NCBI RefSeq assembly: GCF_946479715.1
Contig: NZ_CAMLHF010000014.1
Location: 1-45,142 of the forward strand
Source of the DNA: an uncultured Pedobacter sp.
GTDB lineage: Bacteria > Bacteroidota > Bacteroidia > Sphingobacteriales > Sphingobacteriaceae
DNA: 45,142 nucleotides
Direction of reading: 5' to 3'
Each line of letters opens with the position of its first letter. The first letter of the stretch is position 1. A model generated the notes under the pieces. It made no database searches. It was given only the letters and a program-made list of their open reading frames with translations, and had not been told where the DNA came from. Both the position numbers and the translations under genes were made by a program. Positions 34,137-44,109 of this stretch are shown in pieces.

Positions 34137-36986
34137 TTAAAGCTTTATTGTAGTAGCCTTACCATTGTAAGTAATACTATGATTCGCCTTTTGGTTAAAG
34201 TCTAATGCCCTGGCTGATTTGGGAGTAATCACCACGATCTTAAAGGTTCTGTTTTCCAGCATTCCCTTAAAACTTCCTTTGCGATCAGCAACTGCAAGCG
34301 TTTTGGTTTTTTCGTCGTAATTGAAATCTATTGTAGCAAAAGCACCTTTCTCATAATTGTAATTGGTACCCTCATCTTCATAAAGAGAGAATGAAGCATT
34401 TTTACCGGTGTACACAAACAGCGTTATCGGGTCAGCAGGTTTTTCTGAAGTATATTGTAATTCCGGGCCTGTAGGAACAATAGATCCTTCCTTCACGTAC
34501 ACAGGCATCTTTTCATATGGCGCATCAGCTTTAATGGTTTGTCCGCCGTTAAAATACTTGCCCGTATATAAATCATACCACCCTTGTCCTGACGGCAGGT
34601 ACACTTCTCTGTTCCTGTCTTTGTACTTATAAACAGGATTAATTAATAGCGAAGGGCCAAAAAGGAAGGCATCTGACAAATTAGAGGCTTTAAGGTCCTG
34701 AGGAAAGTCCATCATCAAACCACGCATCATGGTATAATCGTGCTGATAGGTATTTCCGGCAATTGAGTAGATATAAGGCATCAGTCTATATCGCAACTTA
34801 TTGTAGTACAACATGCTTTTATAAGCAGGATGACCCTCTGGCGCAATGTTATAGATCTCTCTGAAAGGAAACTGTCCGTGTACCCTAAACAAAGGAACAA
34901 AAGCCCCAAACTGATACCACCTGGCATTCAGTTCTCTCCACTCTTCCAGGTCTTCTTTATTAGGTTTCTCATAGCGTTTTTCAACAGAAAAACCACCAAT
35001 ATCCATAGTCCAGTAAGGCATTCCCGAAAGCGAAAAGTTTACCCCTGCACCAATCTGGGTTTTCATGTCTTCCCATCTCGAAGCGATATCTCCACTCCAT
35101 GCCGCAGCAGCATATCTTTGCAAGCCTGCATATGCCGACCGTGTTAAAATAAACACCCTGTTCTCGTTGTTTACTTTACGTTGTCCTTCGTAAACACCTT
35201 TGGCATTAACCAGTGGAAATGCATTGAAGTAAGTTGTAGACGATCCTTCATAAGTTGGATTCATCAGGTCTTTTCTAATCTCTACCGGTAAATTCGAATG
35301 CATATCAGGTTCTGTAGCATCCATCCACCAGGCATCTATACCTTTACTATACAACCTTTTGTTCATCAGTTCCCAAAATGCGGTTCTCGCTTTAGGGTTA
35401 AAAGCATCGTAAAATGTATTCGAATATCCCTTCCCTATCCAGTCTACACGGCCATCTGCAATGTTTCTTTTATAAAGGAAATTTTCTTTGTTTAGCTTAT
35501 CATAGATGTCGAAGCCCTTATTAAACTTAGGCCATACAGAGATCATCAGGTTCACATTTTGTTTATGAAGAGATTTGATCATCCCATCAGGATCAGCAAA
35601 ACGGGCAGGGTCAAACTGCTGACTACCCCATTCCGGCTGCTTCCAATACGACCAATCGAGCACAATATTATCAAGTGGGATTTTTCTATCGCGGAATTCT
35701 TTTACGGTTGATAAAATCTCATCCTGTGTTTTATAGCGTTCTCTGCTTTGCCAAAAACCCATAGCCCATTTTGGCATTAACACCGCTTTTCCGGTTACTG
35801 TGCGGTACCCGCTAATTACCTGATCCGCATTTGCACCCCCAATAAAATAATAGTTAATTGAGGCACCAGATTCAGAACTAAGCGCAAAGGTATTTTTTAA
35901 TGATTCTGGCAAAGGAGGCAAACATGTTAAGCCCAGGTAAGACTCTCCTCCATCTGGGATCCATTCTATTTTGATGTTGGTTTTCTTATCTTTTTTTAAT
36001 TCGAGGTCCAATATTGCTGATCCTGAATTCCAGGCCTGACGCCAAAAATCAGCAACAAGCTTATCATCAAACCAAACCTTAATATAGCCTGCATATTTTA
36101 ACTGAAGCTGATACAATCCTTCCAGTTCGCTTCCCACAGCTCCCTCATAATGCACCACCGCATCTTGCATTTTTACGCTCGAAGGGAATTTATGCTGATC
36201 CGTTAACCAGTTTATAGATAGTTCAGATATAGGCTGTTTAAGCAATACCTTGCTAGGTTCAGTTTTTGAAGTGTAGGTAGCAGTAAGCCACCCCTCATCT
36301 CCTTCTTTAGAAAATAATTTCAATGCAGTTAAAGGCTGGTAATCTCTTATGTCGCCAGCGCGGGTAATTGAGTAATTGTCCCAAAGCAGCCCATAACCTT
36401 TATTAGAAACAAAAAAGGGAACACCTATTTCTGTATTGTACTGCACAAGATCTACCCTGCGTCCGTTATAATTTACCAGTCCCTGCTGGTGCTGTCCCAA
36501 ACCATAATATGCTTCATTTTCCTGTGCATCGAACAACTGAGAAATCTGATAAGACGGTTCACCATTAAATACTTTAGGAATAAGCGCAAGCCCTTCGGTT
36601 TTTGTTTGGGCCAGTAATACTTTACCATTGGCATCACGATAGGTAATTAAACCGGTTTTTGTGGATACTTCAACTTTTAATGATGAAGTACTTAAGGTTA
36701 CCTGATCGGGTGAACTTGTTGTTGTAAATTTAACAGCGGCATCCGAAAGCTTAACAGCCATTAAACTTTTATCTTCAGGAAACTTGTCTGTTGCAATTGC
36801 AGTTACATGAATGATCTGATCGGATACTGGTTGAAGTTTTATTTTTTTGATTCCTGAGGCAGAATGTTGAATAGGAATTTCAATCCCTGAGGTTGTTTGC
36901 ACATCATCTTTTACTTGCCCGTTTACATTTATATATAGTAACATACTACCTATAAACATCACGGCGCTCACCCTAATTTTTCGCAT
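34137..36986 (-). CDS. GH31 alpha-glycosidase with PA14 insert (alpha-xylosidase/alpha-glucosidase type)
   Basis: Exported enzyme of 949 residues with a signal peptide (MRKIRVSAVMFIGSMLLYIN, then VNGQ). The N-terminal beta-sandwich is interrupted by a PA14-type domain at about 265-352 (YQLQLKYAGYIKVWFDDKLV). The catalytic barrel has the nucleophile D556 in WWMDATEPD and the acid/base D633 in WSGDIASRWE; a substrate-binding DWSYWKQPEWG lies earlier. A PA14 insert is known from GH31 alpha-xylosidases acting on xyloglucan oligosaccharides, so the enzyme may release alpha-linked xylose; alpha-glucosidase activity is an alternative. The substrate is not settled by sequence. It is the first gene after the sensor regulator and precedes susC. 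Confidence 0.92.
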   Translation of the reverse strand: MRKIRVSAVMFIGSMLLYINVNGQVKDDVQTTSGIEIPIQHSASGIKKIKLQPVSDQIIHVTAIATDKFPEDKSLMAVKLSDAAVKFTTTSSPDQVTLSTSSLKVEVSTKTGLITYRDANGKVLLAQTKTEGLALIPKVFNGEPSYQISQLFDAQENEAYYGLGQHQQGLVNYNGRRVDLVQYNTEIGVPFFVSNKGYGLLWDNYSITRAGDIRDYQPLTALKLFSKEGDEGWLTATYTSKTEPSKVLLKQPISELSINWLTDQHKFPSSVKMQDAVVHYEGAVGSELEGLYQLQLKYAGYIKVWFDDKLVADFWRQAWNSGSAILDLELKKDKKTNIKIEWIPDGGESYLGLTCLPPLPESLKNTFALSSESGASINYYFIGGANADQVISGYRTVTGKAVLMPKWAMGFWQSRERYKTQDEILSTVKEFRDRKIPLDNIVLDWSYWKQPEWGSQQFDPARFADPDGMIKSLHKQNVNLMISVWPKFNKGFDIYDKLNKENFLYKRNIADGRVDWIGKGYSNTFYDAFNPKARTAFWELMNKRLYSKGIDAWWMDATEPDMHSNLPVEIRKDLMNPTYEGSSTTYFNAFPLVNAKGVYEGQRKVNNENRVFILTRSAYAGLQRYAAAAWSGDIASRWEDMKTQIGAGVNFSLSGMPYWTMDIGGFSVEKRYEKPNKEDLEEWRELNARWYQFGAFVPLFRVHGQFPFREIYNIAPEGHPAYKSMLYYNKLRYRLMPYIYSIAGNTYQHDYTMMRGLMMDFPQDLKASNLSDAFLFGPSLLINPVYKYKDRNREVYLPSGQGWYDLYTGKYFNGGQTIKADAPYEKMPVYVKEGSIVPTGPELQYTSEKPADPITLFVYTGKNASFSLYEDEGTNYNYEKGAFATIDFNYDEKTKTLAVADRKGSFKGMLENRTFKIVVITPKSARALDFNQKANHSITYNGKATTIKL

Positions 36987-37025
36987 AGAAATAAATACTG
37001 TTTATACCTGGTTTATTTATTTCTA
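36986..37025 (-). repeat. AU-rich 12-bp inverted repeat at the GH31 start
   Basis: Perfect arms (TAGAAATAAATA, 36986-36997, and its complement at 37014-37025) enclose 16 bp. The arm nearest the gene ends on the A of the GH31 start codon. On the RNA this makes a hairpin directly against the start; on DNA it could be a regulator site. Sited 86 bp downstream of the sensor stop, in the 124-bp gap that should contain the locus promoter. Confidence 0.5.
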
Positions 37026-37110
37026 AAGGTATATTTCAGTAAAAAACAGAAGGGCATTCAAATGATAACAATTAGGTATTCATATGTTAACAAATTGGCC
37101 AAAAGGAGTA

Positions 37111-40100
37111 TTAAACAGGCTCTTGATCGGGTTTTGTGAGCGCATACGCTGATGGCAGCATATTGAATTCCTGCTTAAAATATTTACTGAAATGTTTAGG
37201 GTTACTAAAGCCAACTTCATAGGCTACCTCAGCAATGGTCATTTGCGATTTCAGCAGCAGGGGTTTAGATTTTAACAACCTGTAAGAGCGGATATATTCT
37301 ACAGGCGATTTACCTGTTAACGGAAGTACTTTTTTGTATAAACCTACCCTGCTCATATTCATATCTGCACTTAACTGGTCAACAGTATAAGCAGAGTCCG
37401 ACAAATGTTTTTCTATATGAAAAGACAACTGCCTGATGAACTTATCGTCAACAGACTCAATTTCTGTTTCCAGCGGTTTAAACTCTACCTGCTTTTGATA
37501 TGTCTTTTTTGAAAGTGCTTGCTGCTGCAATAAGTTTCTTATTTTCGATAAAAGAATCTCAAAGTTGAAAGGCTTGGTCATGTAATCACTTGCACCCGTT
37601 TCCAGACCTATCAATTGTTCATCTTCGGTAGTTAGGGCGGTAAGTAATATCACAGGTAAATGGGCCGTACGCTTATCGGCTTTAATTTTCCGGCAAAGAT
37701 CAATGCCGTTCATTTCTGGCATACTCACATCGCTAACAATCAAATCCGGATGTGCAGAAAGTATTTTTTGCCACCCTTCTTTACCATTGGCTGCCTCGGC
37801 TATCTGGTAGTATTCTTTTAAATTGTCCTTTAAATAAAACCTAAAATCTTCATTATCTTCTACCAGCATGAGCACCGGCTTTTTACTTTTCCATACAAAC
37901 TTAGGATCACTTACCTCATTTTCTTCTACCCCGGCAGTAATGACCAGATCAAGCTTAGGCTCTGGAACAGAAGTTTCTATATCTGTTTTAGGAAAAATAA
38001 GGTAAACTGTAAACTCAGTGCCTTCATTCACAATGCTGTCAACCGTAATGTGCCCACCATGCAGCCGCACAAATTCCCGGGTAATCGACAAGCCGATACC
38101 ACTACCCTGGTTAACAATGGAATCGGGAACATCATTTTGAAAAAATCTTTCGAATATCCTTACCTTGTTATCCTCAGGAATACCTATACCGGTATCAGAC
38201 ACCTTAAGAATCAGTTGAGTTTCTTTCTGTTCATTAATGGTAGTAAGCAAACTTACCTTCACCTTGCCACCCTGCGGCGTAAACTTAAAAGCATTAGAAA
38301 GCAGATTAAATAATATCCTTTCAATTTTATCATGATCAAAAAAGGTAATCAGACTCTTTCTATCGGTCTGAAAACTAAAACTGATGTTCTTTCTATCGGC
38401 TATATCACTAAAAGAAAACGATAGCTCCTGAATAAAAGAAATAACATCCCCGGTTTTAGGATGCAGTTTTAATTCGTGCACCTCCATTCTCCTAAAATCA
38501 AGCAATTGATTTACCAGATTCAGCAATCGGCGTCCATTCCGCTGAATCATCTGAAGTTGCGGTCTCTCTGAATCCTGCGCCTGTCTGATCAGCTTCTCAA
38601 GCGGTGTAATGATCAGCGATAGGGGCGTTCTGAATTCATGACTTACATTGGTAAGAAATTTTATCTTCAGCAGGTCCAGTTCATGCATCCGTTTGGCTTG
38701 CTGTCGCTCCTGTTCTATTAAAAACTCTTTCTTTATCCGTTGAATGCCACGATGCCTGATGAAAAACAGTGTGCCGCCAATAAGCAATACGTAGATGATA
38801 TAAGCCAGCGTTGTTCTCCAGAATGGAGGCATAATGGTAATATTAAGACTGGTCTCATTGTTCACCCAATTTCCCGAAGCGTCTGTAGAAACCACTTTAA
38901 AAGTATAATCGCCCGGATCAATATTGGTATAGGTTGCCAATCGGTTATCCCCCTGAAGTTCCTGCCAATGCTGATCAAATCCTTCCAGCTTATACCGGTA
39001 TTTTATTTTTTGAGGATTAAAAAAGTTCAATGCTGCAAACTCGAGCGCAAACCCATTCTGGCTATGGTTCAGCTTTAAATCTTTTGTAAAAATGATAGAC
39101 TTCTTTAATAAAACCCTTCCATTTACCTGGTCATCAATGCCAATACTCCTGTTAGAAATCTGCAGATCGGTAAAAACGATAACAGGTTTGGTATTATCAT
39201 TCCTTATGTTGGCCGGCTTAAAAAGATTAAATCCATTTGCCCCTCCAAATAAAAGCTCTCCCGATCTGGTCTTGTACCCGGCATTGGCATTAAACGCATT
39301 GCCCTGCAAACCATCATGTTCATCGTACTTACGAAAGGTGTAAGAGAATTTGTCCTTATTTATCTTCTTAACCATGATCTCGAACAAACCATTGGCAGTG
39401 CTTATCCAAAGATTTTTGTCATTATCCTCAACCACTTTTAACGTGGTCATTTCAGTGAGTCCATCTTTACTGTAGAAATTCCGGAACTGCCCTGATTCAG
39501 GATTTAACCTGCTTAAACCATCACGCGTAGATATCCATATAAAACCATAGCTATCCTCCATCATGCCATAAACAACATTATTGATCAATGATTTTTTGTC
39601 GCCGGGTTTATTCTTGTAATGAACAAATCTGCCATCCGGTTTCATTTCATCAACCCCTTCTGAAGTACCTATCCATATATTGCCTTTTCTATCCTCTATT
39701 AAACAGGAGAGCGAATTTGAAATGATGCCATTCTTATCCCCTACTTTTTTGTGAAGAAAAACACCCTTGCTTCTATCGAATTTATCCAGCCCACCACCTA
39801 AGGTTGCAACCCACAGATTTCCCCTCCTATCTTCAAGAATGTCCCATACGCGATCATCGGTCAAGCTATTTGTATCCTGGCTATTGTGTTTATAATTGAT
39901 GAACTTTGCGCCATCAAAGCAGCTTAATCCGCCAAAATAAGTGCCTACCCATAATTTTTTTTGACGATCTATAAACAGACTTACAATAATATCATTGCTC
40001 AAACTATTTTGGTTTCCAGGCTCATGAACATACCTTTTAAACTGCCCTGTTTTTCTGTTAAAATAAAATAGTCCACCTCCGTTTGTGCCAATCCAGATGT

Positions 40101-41244
40101 TACCCAGTTCATCTTCTACAAAACGGTTTACATCATCGTAAGTAAGGCCACTCGGATTTGCATTCTGATGCTTATACAGTGGAAATTTGAGAATCTTTTC
40201 ATGATAAAAGCTAACACCCTTTTTAAAAGTCCCCACCCATATTATACCCGAATGATCTTTATACAAGGTTAAAATAGCATTCTGACCAATACTTTTAACA
40301 TCGTCCTCTTTATTAACAAGGTACCTGACACTAAAATTTCTTTTATCCAGCAGGTTAGCGCCTCCATGATCTGTACCTATCCAAATTAATCTTTTATCGT
40401 CCTGAATAATACTACTGATCAGGTTGTTATTAAGACCATTTGGTGCCTTGTCTATAAATCTGGTTTTCCCGGTTTTGGTTTCATAAAAATCTACTCCTCT
40501 CTGGCTGTTCAGGGTATAGATCCAGAGATCGGATGCATTATCGACAAACAATTTAAAGTTTTGAAAAGCCAAAGGATCAGTATGTTTGAATACCGATATA
40601 CGCTTTTGCACTTTACCGGTAGAACTATTGAGCTGCTCAATAGTCTTATCCGTATGAATAATCCAAATGTCTCCATTAGGCCCTTTCTGTAATGCCGAAA
40701 CAGAAGAACCAGCTAGTGATGCGGCATTCCCGGTGTTCAGTTTTAAATGAATACTCTTTTTGCTAATCGTATCATATTTAAAGACGCCTTCGTCGCCCGC
40801 ATTAAACCAATAACCGCCTTTATTATCTTTTACTACCTCTATGATCTTTTTAGCAATAATGTTTAACTCCTTCAGGTAAGGTTTCACATCCCTTATAAAA
40901 CTTTGGGTTTCCGCATCATAGATATTAGCGCCATTCTTGGTTTCCAGATAAAGCTTGTTATCGGGTAGTTCAAAAATATTGGTAATAAAATCGTCACTTA
41001 TTGATTTACTATCTCTTGGATCGTGCTTAAAAACTTTAATCTGCTGACCATCAAAACGATTTAAACCGGAAAGGGTCCCAATCCATATAAAACCTTTGCT
41101 GTCTTTAAGGATTGTATTAACCTGATTATGAGAAAGTCCGTCAGACAGATTTATATTCGAAAACTGAATCTGGCCTTGCTGAGCGAGGCCCACAAATGAA
41201 ATCAGGAAGAAGATTAATACAATTATGGTTTTCCTTGCAAACAT
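37111..41244 (-). CDS. Hybrid two-component system sensor-regulator (HTCS)
   Basis: A protein of 1377 residues carrying sensor and regulator in one chain, the standard PUL regulator of Bacteroidota. A signal peptide (ending FVGLAQQGQ) leads to periplasmic reg_prop propeller repeats (about 25-690, with ..IWIGT.. and ..LWVGT.. units) and a Y_Y_Y domain (about 700-790). A membrane helix (about 808-826) and the kinase H-box with H869 (VSHEFRTPLSLIITPLEKL) follow. An HATPase domain lies at about 970-1080, a receiver with D1172 in IVSDVSMPEMNG comes next, and an AraC helix-turn-helix closes the chain (about 1270-1370, ending FSNPKHFSKYFKQEFNMLPS). It should sense an oligosaccharide in the periplasm and switch on the PUL. 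Its ATG overlaps the gluconokinase stop by one base (TAATG). Confidence 0.97.
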   Translation of the reverse strand: MFARKTIIVLIFFLISFVGLAQQGQIQFSNINLSDGLSHNQVNTILKDSKGFIWIGTLSGLNRFDGQQIKVFKHDPRDSKSISDDFITNIFELPDNKLYLETKNGANIYDAETQSFIRDVKPYLKELNIIAKKIIEVVKDNKGGYWFNAGDEGVFKYDTISKKSIHLKLNTGNAASLAGSSVSALQKGPNGDIWIIHTDKTIEQLNSSTGKVQKRISVFKHTDPLAFQNFKLFVDNASDLWIYTLNSQRGVDFYETKTGKTRFIDKAPNGLNNNLISSIIQDDKRLIWIGTDHGGANLLDKRNFSVRYLVNKEDDVKSIGQNAILTLYKDHSGIIWVGTFKKGVSFYHEKILKFPLYKHQNANPSGLTYDDVNRFVEDELGNIWIGTNGGGLFYFNRKTGQFKRYVHEPGNQNSLSNDIIVSLFIDRQKKLWVGTYFGGLSCFDGAKFINYKHNSQDTNSLTDDRVWDILEDRRGNLWVATLGGGLDKFDRSKGVFLHKKVGDKNGIISNSLSCLIEDRKGNIWIGTSEGVDEMKPDGRFVHYKNKPGDKKSLINNVVYGMMEDSYGFIWISTRDGLSRLNPESGQFRNFYSKDGLTEMTTLKVVEDNDKNLWISTANGLFEIMVKKINKDKFSYTFRKYDEHDGLQGNAFNANAGYKTRSGELLFGGANGFNLFKPANIRNDNTKPVIVFTDLQISNRSIGIDDQVNGRVLLKKSIIFTKDLKLNHSQNGFALEFAALNFFNPQKIKYRYKLEGFDQHWQELQGDNRLATYTNIDPGDYTFKVVSTDASGNWVNNETSLNITIMPPFWRTTLAYIIYVLLIGGTLFFIRHRGIQRIKKEFLIEQERQQAKRMHELDLLKIKFLTNVSHEFRTPLSLIITPLEKLIRQAQDSERPQLQMIQRNGRRLLNLVNQLLDFRRMEVHELKLHPKTGDVISFIQELSFSFSDIADRKNISFSFQTDRKSLITFFDHDKIERILFNLLSNAFKFTPQGGKVKVSLLTTINEQKETQLILKVSDTGIGIPEDNKVRIFERFFQNDVPDSIVNQGSGIGLSITREFVRLHGGHITVDSIVNEGTEFTVYLIFPKTDIETSVPEPKLDLVITAGVEENEVSDPKFVWKSKKPVLMLVEDNEDFRFYLKDNLKEYYQIAEAANGKEGWQKILSAHPDLIVSDVSMPEMNGIDLCRKIKADKRTAHLPVILLTALTTEDEQLIGLETGASDYMTKPFNFEILLSKIRNLLQQQALSKKTYQKQVEFKPLETEIESVDDKFIRQLSFHIEKHLSDSAYTVDQLSADMNMSRVGLYKKVLPLTGKSPVEYIRSYRLLKSKPLLLKSQMTIAEVAYEVGFSNPKHFSKYFKQEFNMLPSAYALTKPDQEPV

Positions 41245-42701
41245 TAAAGATTCATTTTATAAAATTCGTGCATGGTATTCTTTAAATCAGAATAAAGCGC
41301 TTTAAAGATCCTAAAATTCCTCAAATAAATCTCTCCATTTTTGGGGTTTGGTTTAACCATTTTTGGCGTTTTATTTGACAAATCGGAATAATCATGAATC
41401 AGCCCAAGGGCTTTCATTGCCAATAGTGCAGCACCAACTGCCGAAGCATCTTCTGTTTGTGTAATCACTAAATCTTTTCCGGTAATATCTGCCATGATCT
41501 GCATCCAGACATCCGACTTCACAATGCCTCCGCTAATATTGATCTGTTTGATGGGTTCAGCATTTTCCTGCAAGGCATCAAGCACATCATACATCGCATA
41601 GCAGATTCCCTCCAGTACAGCTCTCGAAAAATGAGCTTTTCCATGTTCCAGCTTTATGCCAAAGAATACACCGCAGCTTTCGCTATCCCATATTGGTGCC
41701 CGATCTCCGGTGAGGTAAGGTAAAAACAGCAACCCATTACTTGCAGTCTTTATGTTGGCAATTTCTCCAAAAAGCTGTTCATAATCGGTTTCTCCCAAGT
41801 CATGCTTGATGTTGTTTTTCATCCACCATTGCAAGGCAATACCACCATTATTTATGGGACCGCCACAAATAAAAGTATCCTTATCCAGGATATAACTAAA
41901 TGTCATCGCCTTTTCATTCGGCAAAGGCTTATCGCTGGCTATTCTAACCGCACCACTTGTGCCTATGGTCATCACAGCAATGCCCGGTTTAATTCCTCCA
42001 CTCCCCAGATTGGCCATACAGCCATCGCTTGCGCCTATTACAACAGCAATGCCAGAGTCAAGAAATTTAGTGTAATCCGTTTGTACAGGTTCAGAAAGCA
42101 TTTTACTATCTATCCCCGTGATATTAAGGGAGTCTGTATGCCAGTCCAGCTCATCTATGTTAAATAAACCTGTACTCGAAGCAATGGAGTAATCTATCTT
42201 AAATTCTTTGAAAAGCTTGTACCAGATGTACTCTTTTATAGAAATGAACTTATGTGTTTGGCTAAACAAACCTGGATCATTCTCCCTTAACCAAAGGATT
42301 TTGCATAAAGGCGACATGGCGTGTAGTGGTGTGCCTGTTGCTTTATAAATGGACAAGCCAATTTCAGAGCTTCTTAATCCCTTAGCGATTTCAGAACTTC
42401 TGTTATCGGCCCAGGTTATCATTGGCGCCAGTGCGTTACCATTTTCATCAACCGGTATCAGGCTGTGCATGGCACTACTAAGAGATATCGCCTTTGGCAT
42501 ATTGCCAATTTCAGCAATCAATCCATCCATGCTTTTCTTAAAAGCATTCCAGATTTCTTCCGGATTCTGTTCATGATAACCGGGATGTGGTGAGGTAAAA
42601 GAATAATGCTGCTGAAACGCACCAAATGATTTGCATCGGGTATCTACAGCAACCGCTTTTACACTCCCCGTACCGATATCTATTCCTAAAACATAATCCA
42701 T
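41244..42701 (-). CDS. Gluconokinase-type FGGY carbohydrate kinase
   Basis: Cytoplasmic kinase of 485 residues with the FGGY fold. It opens GIDIGTGSVKAVAVD and continues with SSAMHSLIPVDENG and ITWADNRSSEIAKGLR, which fit the GntK-type gluconokinases better than xylulokinases or glycerol kinases. The second domain has GASDGCMANLGSGG, TIGTSGAVRIASDKPLP, GGPINNGGIALQW and the conserved ISGGIVKSDVWMQIMADI. Expected reaction: gluconate to 6-phosphogluconate. The gene is 40 bp after a Gfo/Idh lipoprotein gene and overlaps the sensor by one base. A related sugar acid substrate cannot be excluded. Confidence 0.85.
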   Translation of the reverse strand: MDYVLGIDIGTGSVKAVAVDTRCKSFGAFQQHYSFTSPHPGYHEQNPEEIWNAFKKSMDGLIAEIGNMPKAISLSSAMHSLIPVDENGNALAPMITWADNRSSEIAKGLRSSEIGLSIYKATGTPLHAMSPLCKILWLRENDPGLFSQTHKFISIKEYIWYKLFKEFKIDYSIASSTGLFNIDELDWHTDSLNITGIDSKMLSEPVQTDYTKFLDSGIAVVIGASDGCMANLGSGGIKPGIAVMTIGTSGAVRIASDKPLPNEKAMTFSYILDKDTFICGGPINNGGIALQWWMKNNIKHDLGETDYEQLFGEIANIKTASNGLLFLPYLTGDRAPIWDSESCGVFFGIKLEHGKAHFSRAVLEGICYAMYDVLDALQENAEPIKQINISGGIVKSDVWMQIMADITGKDLVITQTEDASAVGAALLAMKALGLIHDYSDLSNKTPKMVKPNPKNGEIYLRNFRIFKALYSDLKNTMHEFYKMNL

Positions 42702-42741
42702 AATTGCAATTTAACATCGCAAGATAGAAAATGAATCATAA

Positions 42742-44106
42742 CTATTTCTTTCTGGCAAGATCCAAAGCTGCAGTAATTGTGTAATATTTTGCAATCATAT
42801 TGGGTACTTCCCATGCTGGTATATCCTTATTTTTCAGGTAACTCAAAAACTTTTCGGTTACCCTGGCAAAATGTGCCTCATGCCCTTCTTTGTATTTATC
42901 AGGAATGTTAACCCACCATCCGGTTTTCGTTTTTGTAAGCGAAATACCAGGAAACTTACCCTGTAAATTTTTAAGCTGCTCGTTTAACGCCGCTTCAAAA
43001 GCGGCATCTTTTGGGTTTACAGGATCAATATATAGTTCAGGTTTAAATTTCTGCTCTGCTCCCTGTTTTATAATCAGATTAGCCTTTGTGCCACGCATAA
43101 TGGAGTAGTGGGTATCGCCAGTACCTTCAGGTGCCTTATAATTCCATTTTACAGAAACTTTAGCATGCACCCCACGAAGTTTATAATTGATCTCTCCGTT
43201 TGAAAACACTTTAAGTACACTGTCGTTAACCACATCCTTTTTAAGATAATCCGGAAATGCTGTCGATTTGGTTATGGTATTAAACTGGCTTAAAGTTAAA
43301 TCTGTACTTGATCTTTTGGCCGACACCAATTGAACATCAGTTTTGTAATCGAGCGTCTGGTCCGGAAAACATTCCCACTGTACCAGGTCAACCAAATGCG
43401 TAGTTACATCAACAATCCCCTCTCCTTCCTGGGCTACATCCATAAACCATGCGGGCCTTACCAAAACACTTCCCGAAACATACTTATAAAAATAATGAAC
43501 ACTTTCTTTGGTAACAGCAGGGTTATCAGGTGTGCCTTTTTCAAGCATACCGAAAACTTCGGGTATCATAGAGAACTCTCTTTGCAGCATGGTCGTGATC
43601 TCGTAACGCTCCGTCATAATATCATACAACAACAGCTGCTTATCTGCGGCCGTTTTAAATGCACCTTTCAAAACTTCAAAACTAGCCCCATCAATGGCCA
43701 TTGGCTTATCAGCAAGTACATTCAAGCCGGCTTCAACCGATCTTTTTATGTAGTTTGTTTTCTTCTGGTTGTTACCAGCTAAAACAACAACATTGCCTTT
43801 CTTTTCGGCAATCATTTTATCCAGGTAATCATCGCCCAGATAAACTTTTTCATCCCATGTGGTTGGATCATCCGGACGCTTATTATACGCTTCAATTTTT
43901 GATAAGTGCAACTCCACATCGGTTCCTTTAGGTGCGTACACATGCACAGTAGAATCTACCCCGCGATACATCGATTTTTGCACTAGCGCAGCATGAAAAT
44001 GTCCAGGATCAAGGGTGATCAGCTTTACAGCATTATCTTCCTGTTTCTTAGGCTGACTGCATCCTGCCAGTACAATTAATGGGATCATTATTAGTTTACT
44101 TTTCAT
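42742..44106 (-). CDS. Gfo/Idh/MocA-family oxidoreductase, lipoprotein form
   Basis: Protein of 454 residues with a lipoprotein signal ending IVLAGC (C16), so it works outside the cytoplasm. It has the Gfo/Idh fold: VKLITLDPGHFHAAL at the N-terminal nucleotide-binding part, the segment VVLAGNNQKKTNYIKRSVEA, LNVLADKPMAIDGASFEVLK with the conserved K-P, and the C-terminal oxidoreductase domain (VRPAWFMDVAQEGEGIVDVT, then THLVDLVQWE). An exported NAD(P)-type oxidoreductase needs a firmly bound cofactor, as in glucose-fructose oxidoreductase. It is three bases after its partner oxidoreductase. Substrate unknown; a sugar in this locus is likely. Confidence 0.85.
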   Translation of the reverse strand: MKSKLIMIPLIVLAGCSQPKKQEDNAVKLITLDPGHFHAALVQKSMYRGVDSTVHVYAPKGTDVELHLSKIEAYNKRPDDPTTWDEKVYLGDDYLDKMIAEKKGNVVVLAGNNQKKTNYIKRSVEAGLNVLADKPMAIDGASFEVLKGAFKTAADKQLLLYDIMTERYEITTMLQREFSMIPEVFGMLEKGTPDNPAVTKESVHYFYKYVSGSVLVRPAWFMDVAQEGEGIVDVTTHLVDLVQWECFPDQTLDYKTDVQLVSAKRSSTDLTLSQFNTITKSTAFPDYLKKDVVNDSVLKVFSNGEINYKLRGVHAKVSVKWNYKAPEGTGDTHYSIMRGTKANLIIKQGAEQKFKPELYIDPVNPKDAAFEAALNEQLKNLQGKFPGISLTKTKTGWWVNIPDKYKEGHEAHFARVTEKFLSYLKNKDIPAWEVPNMIAKYYTITAALDLARKK

Positions 44107-44109
44107 AGT

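Noticed and set aside
41244..42701. FGGY kinase as xylulokinase
   Set aside because: Attractive with a GH31 alpha-xylosidase next door, but the AMHSLIPVDENG, ITWADNRS and NNGGI segments fit gluconokinase better and no xylose isomerase is present.
43330..43782. Plus-strand open frame of 150 codons
   Set aside because: Antisense to the well-supported Gfo/Idh lipoprotein gene; composition and lack of any domain mark it as a shadow frame.
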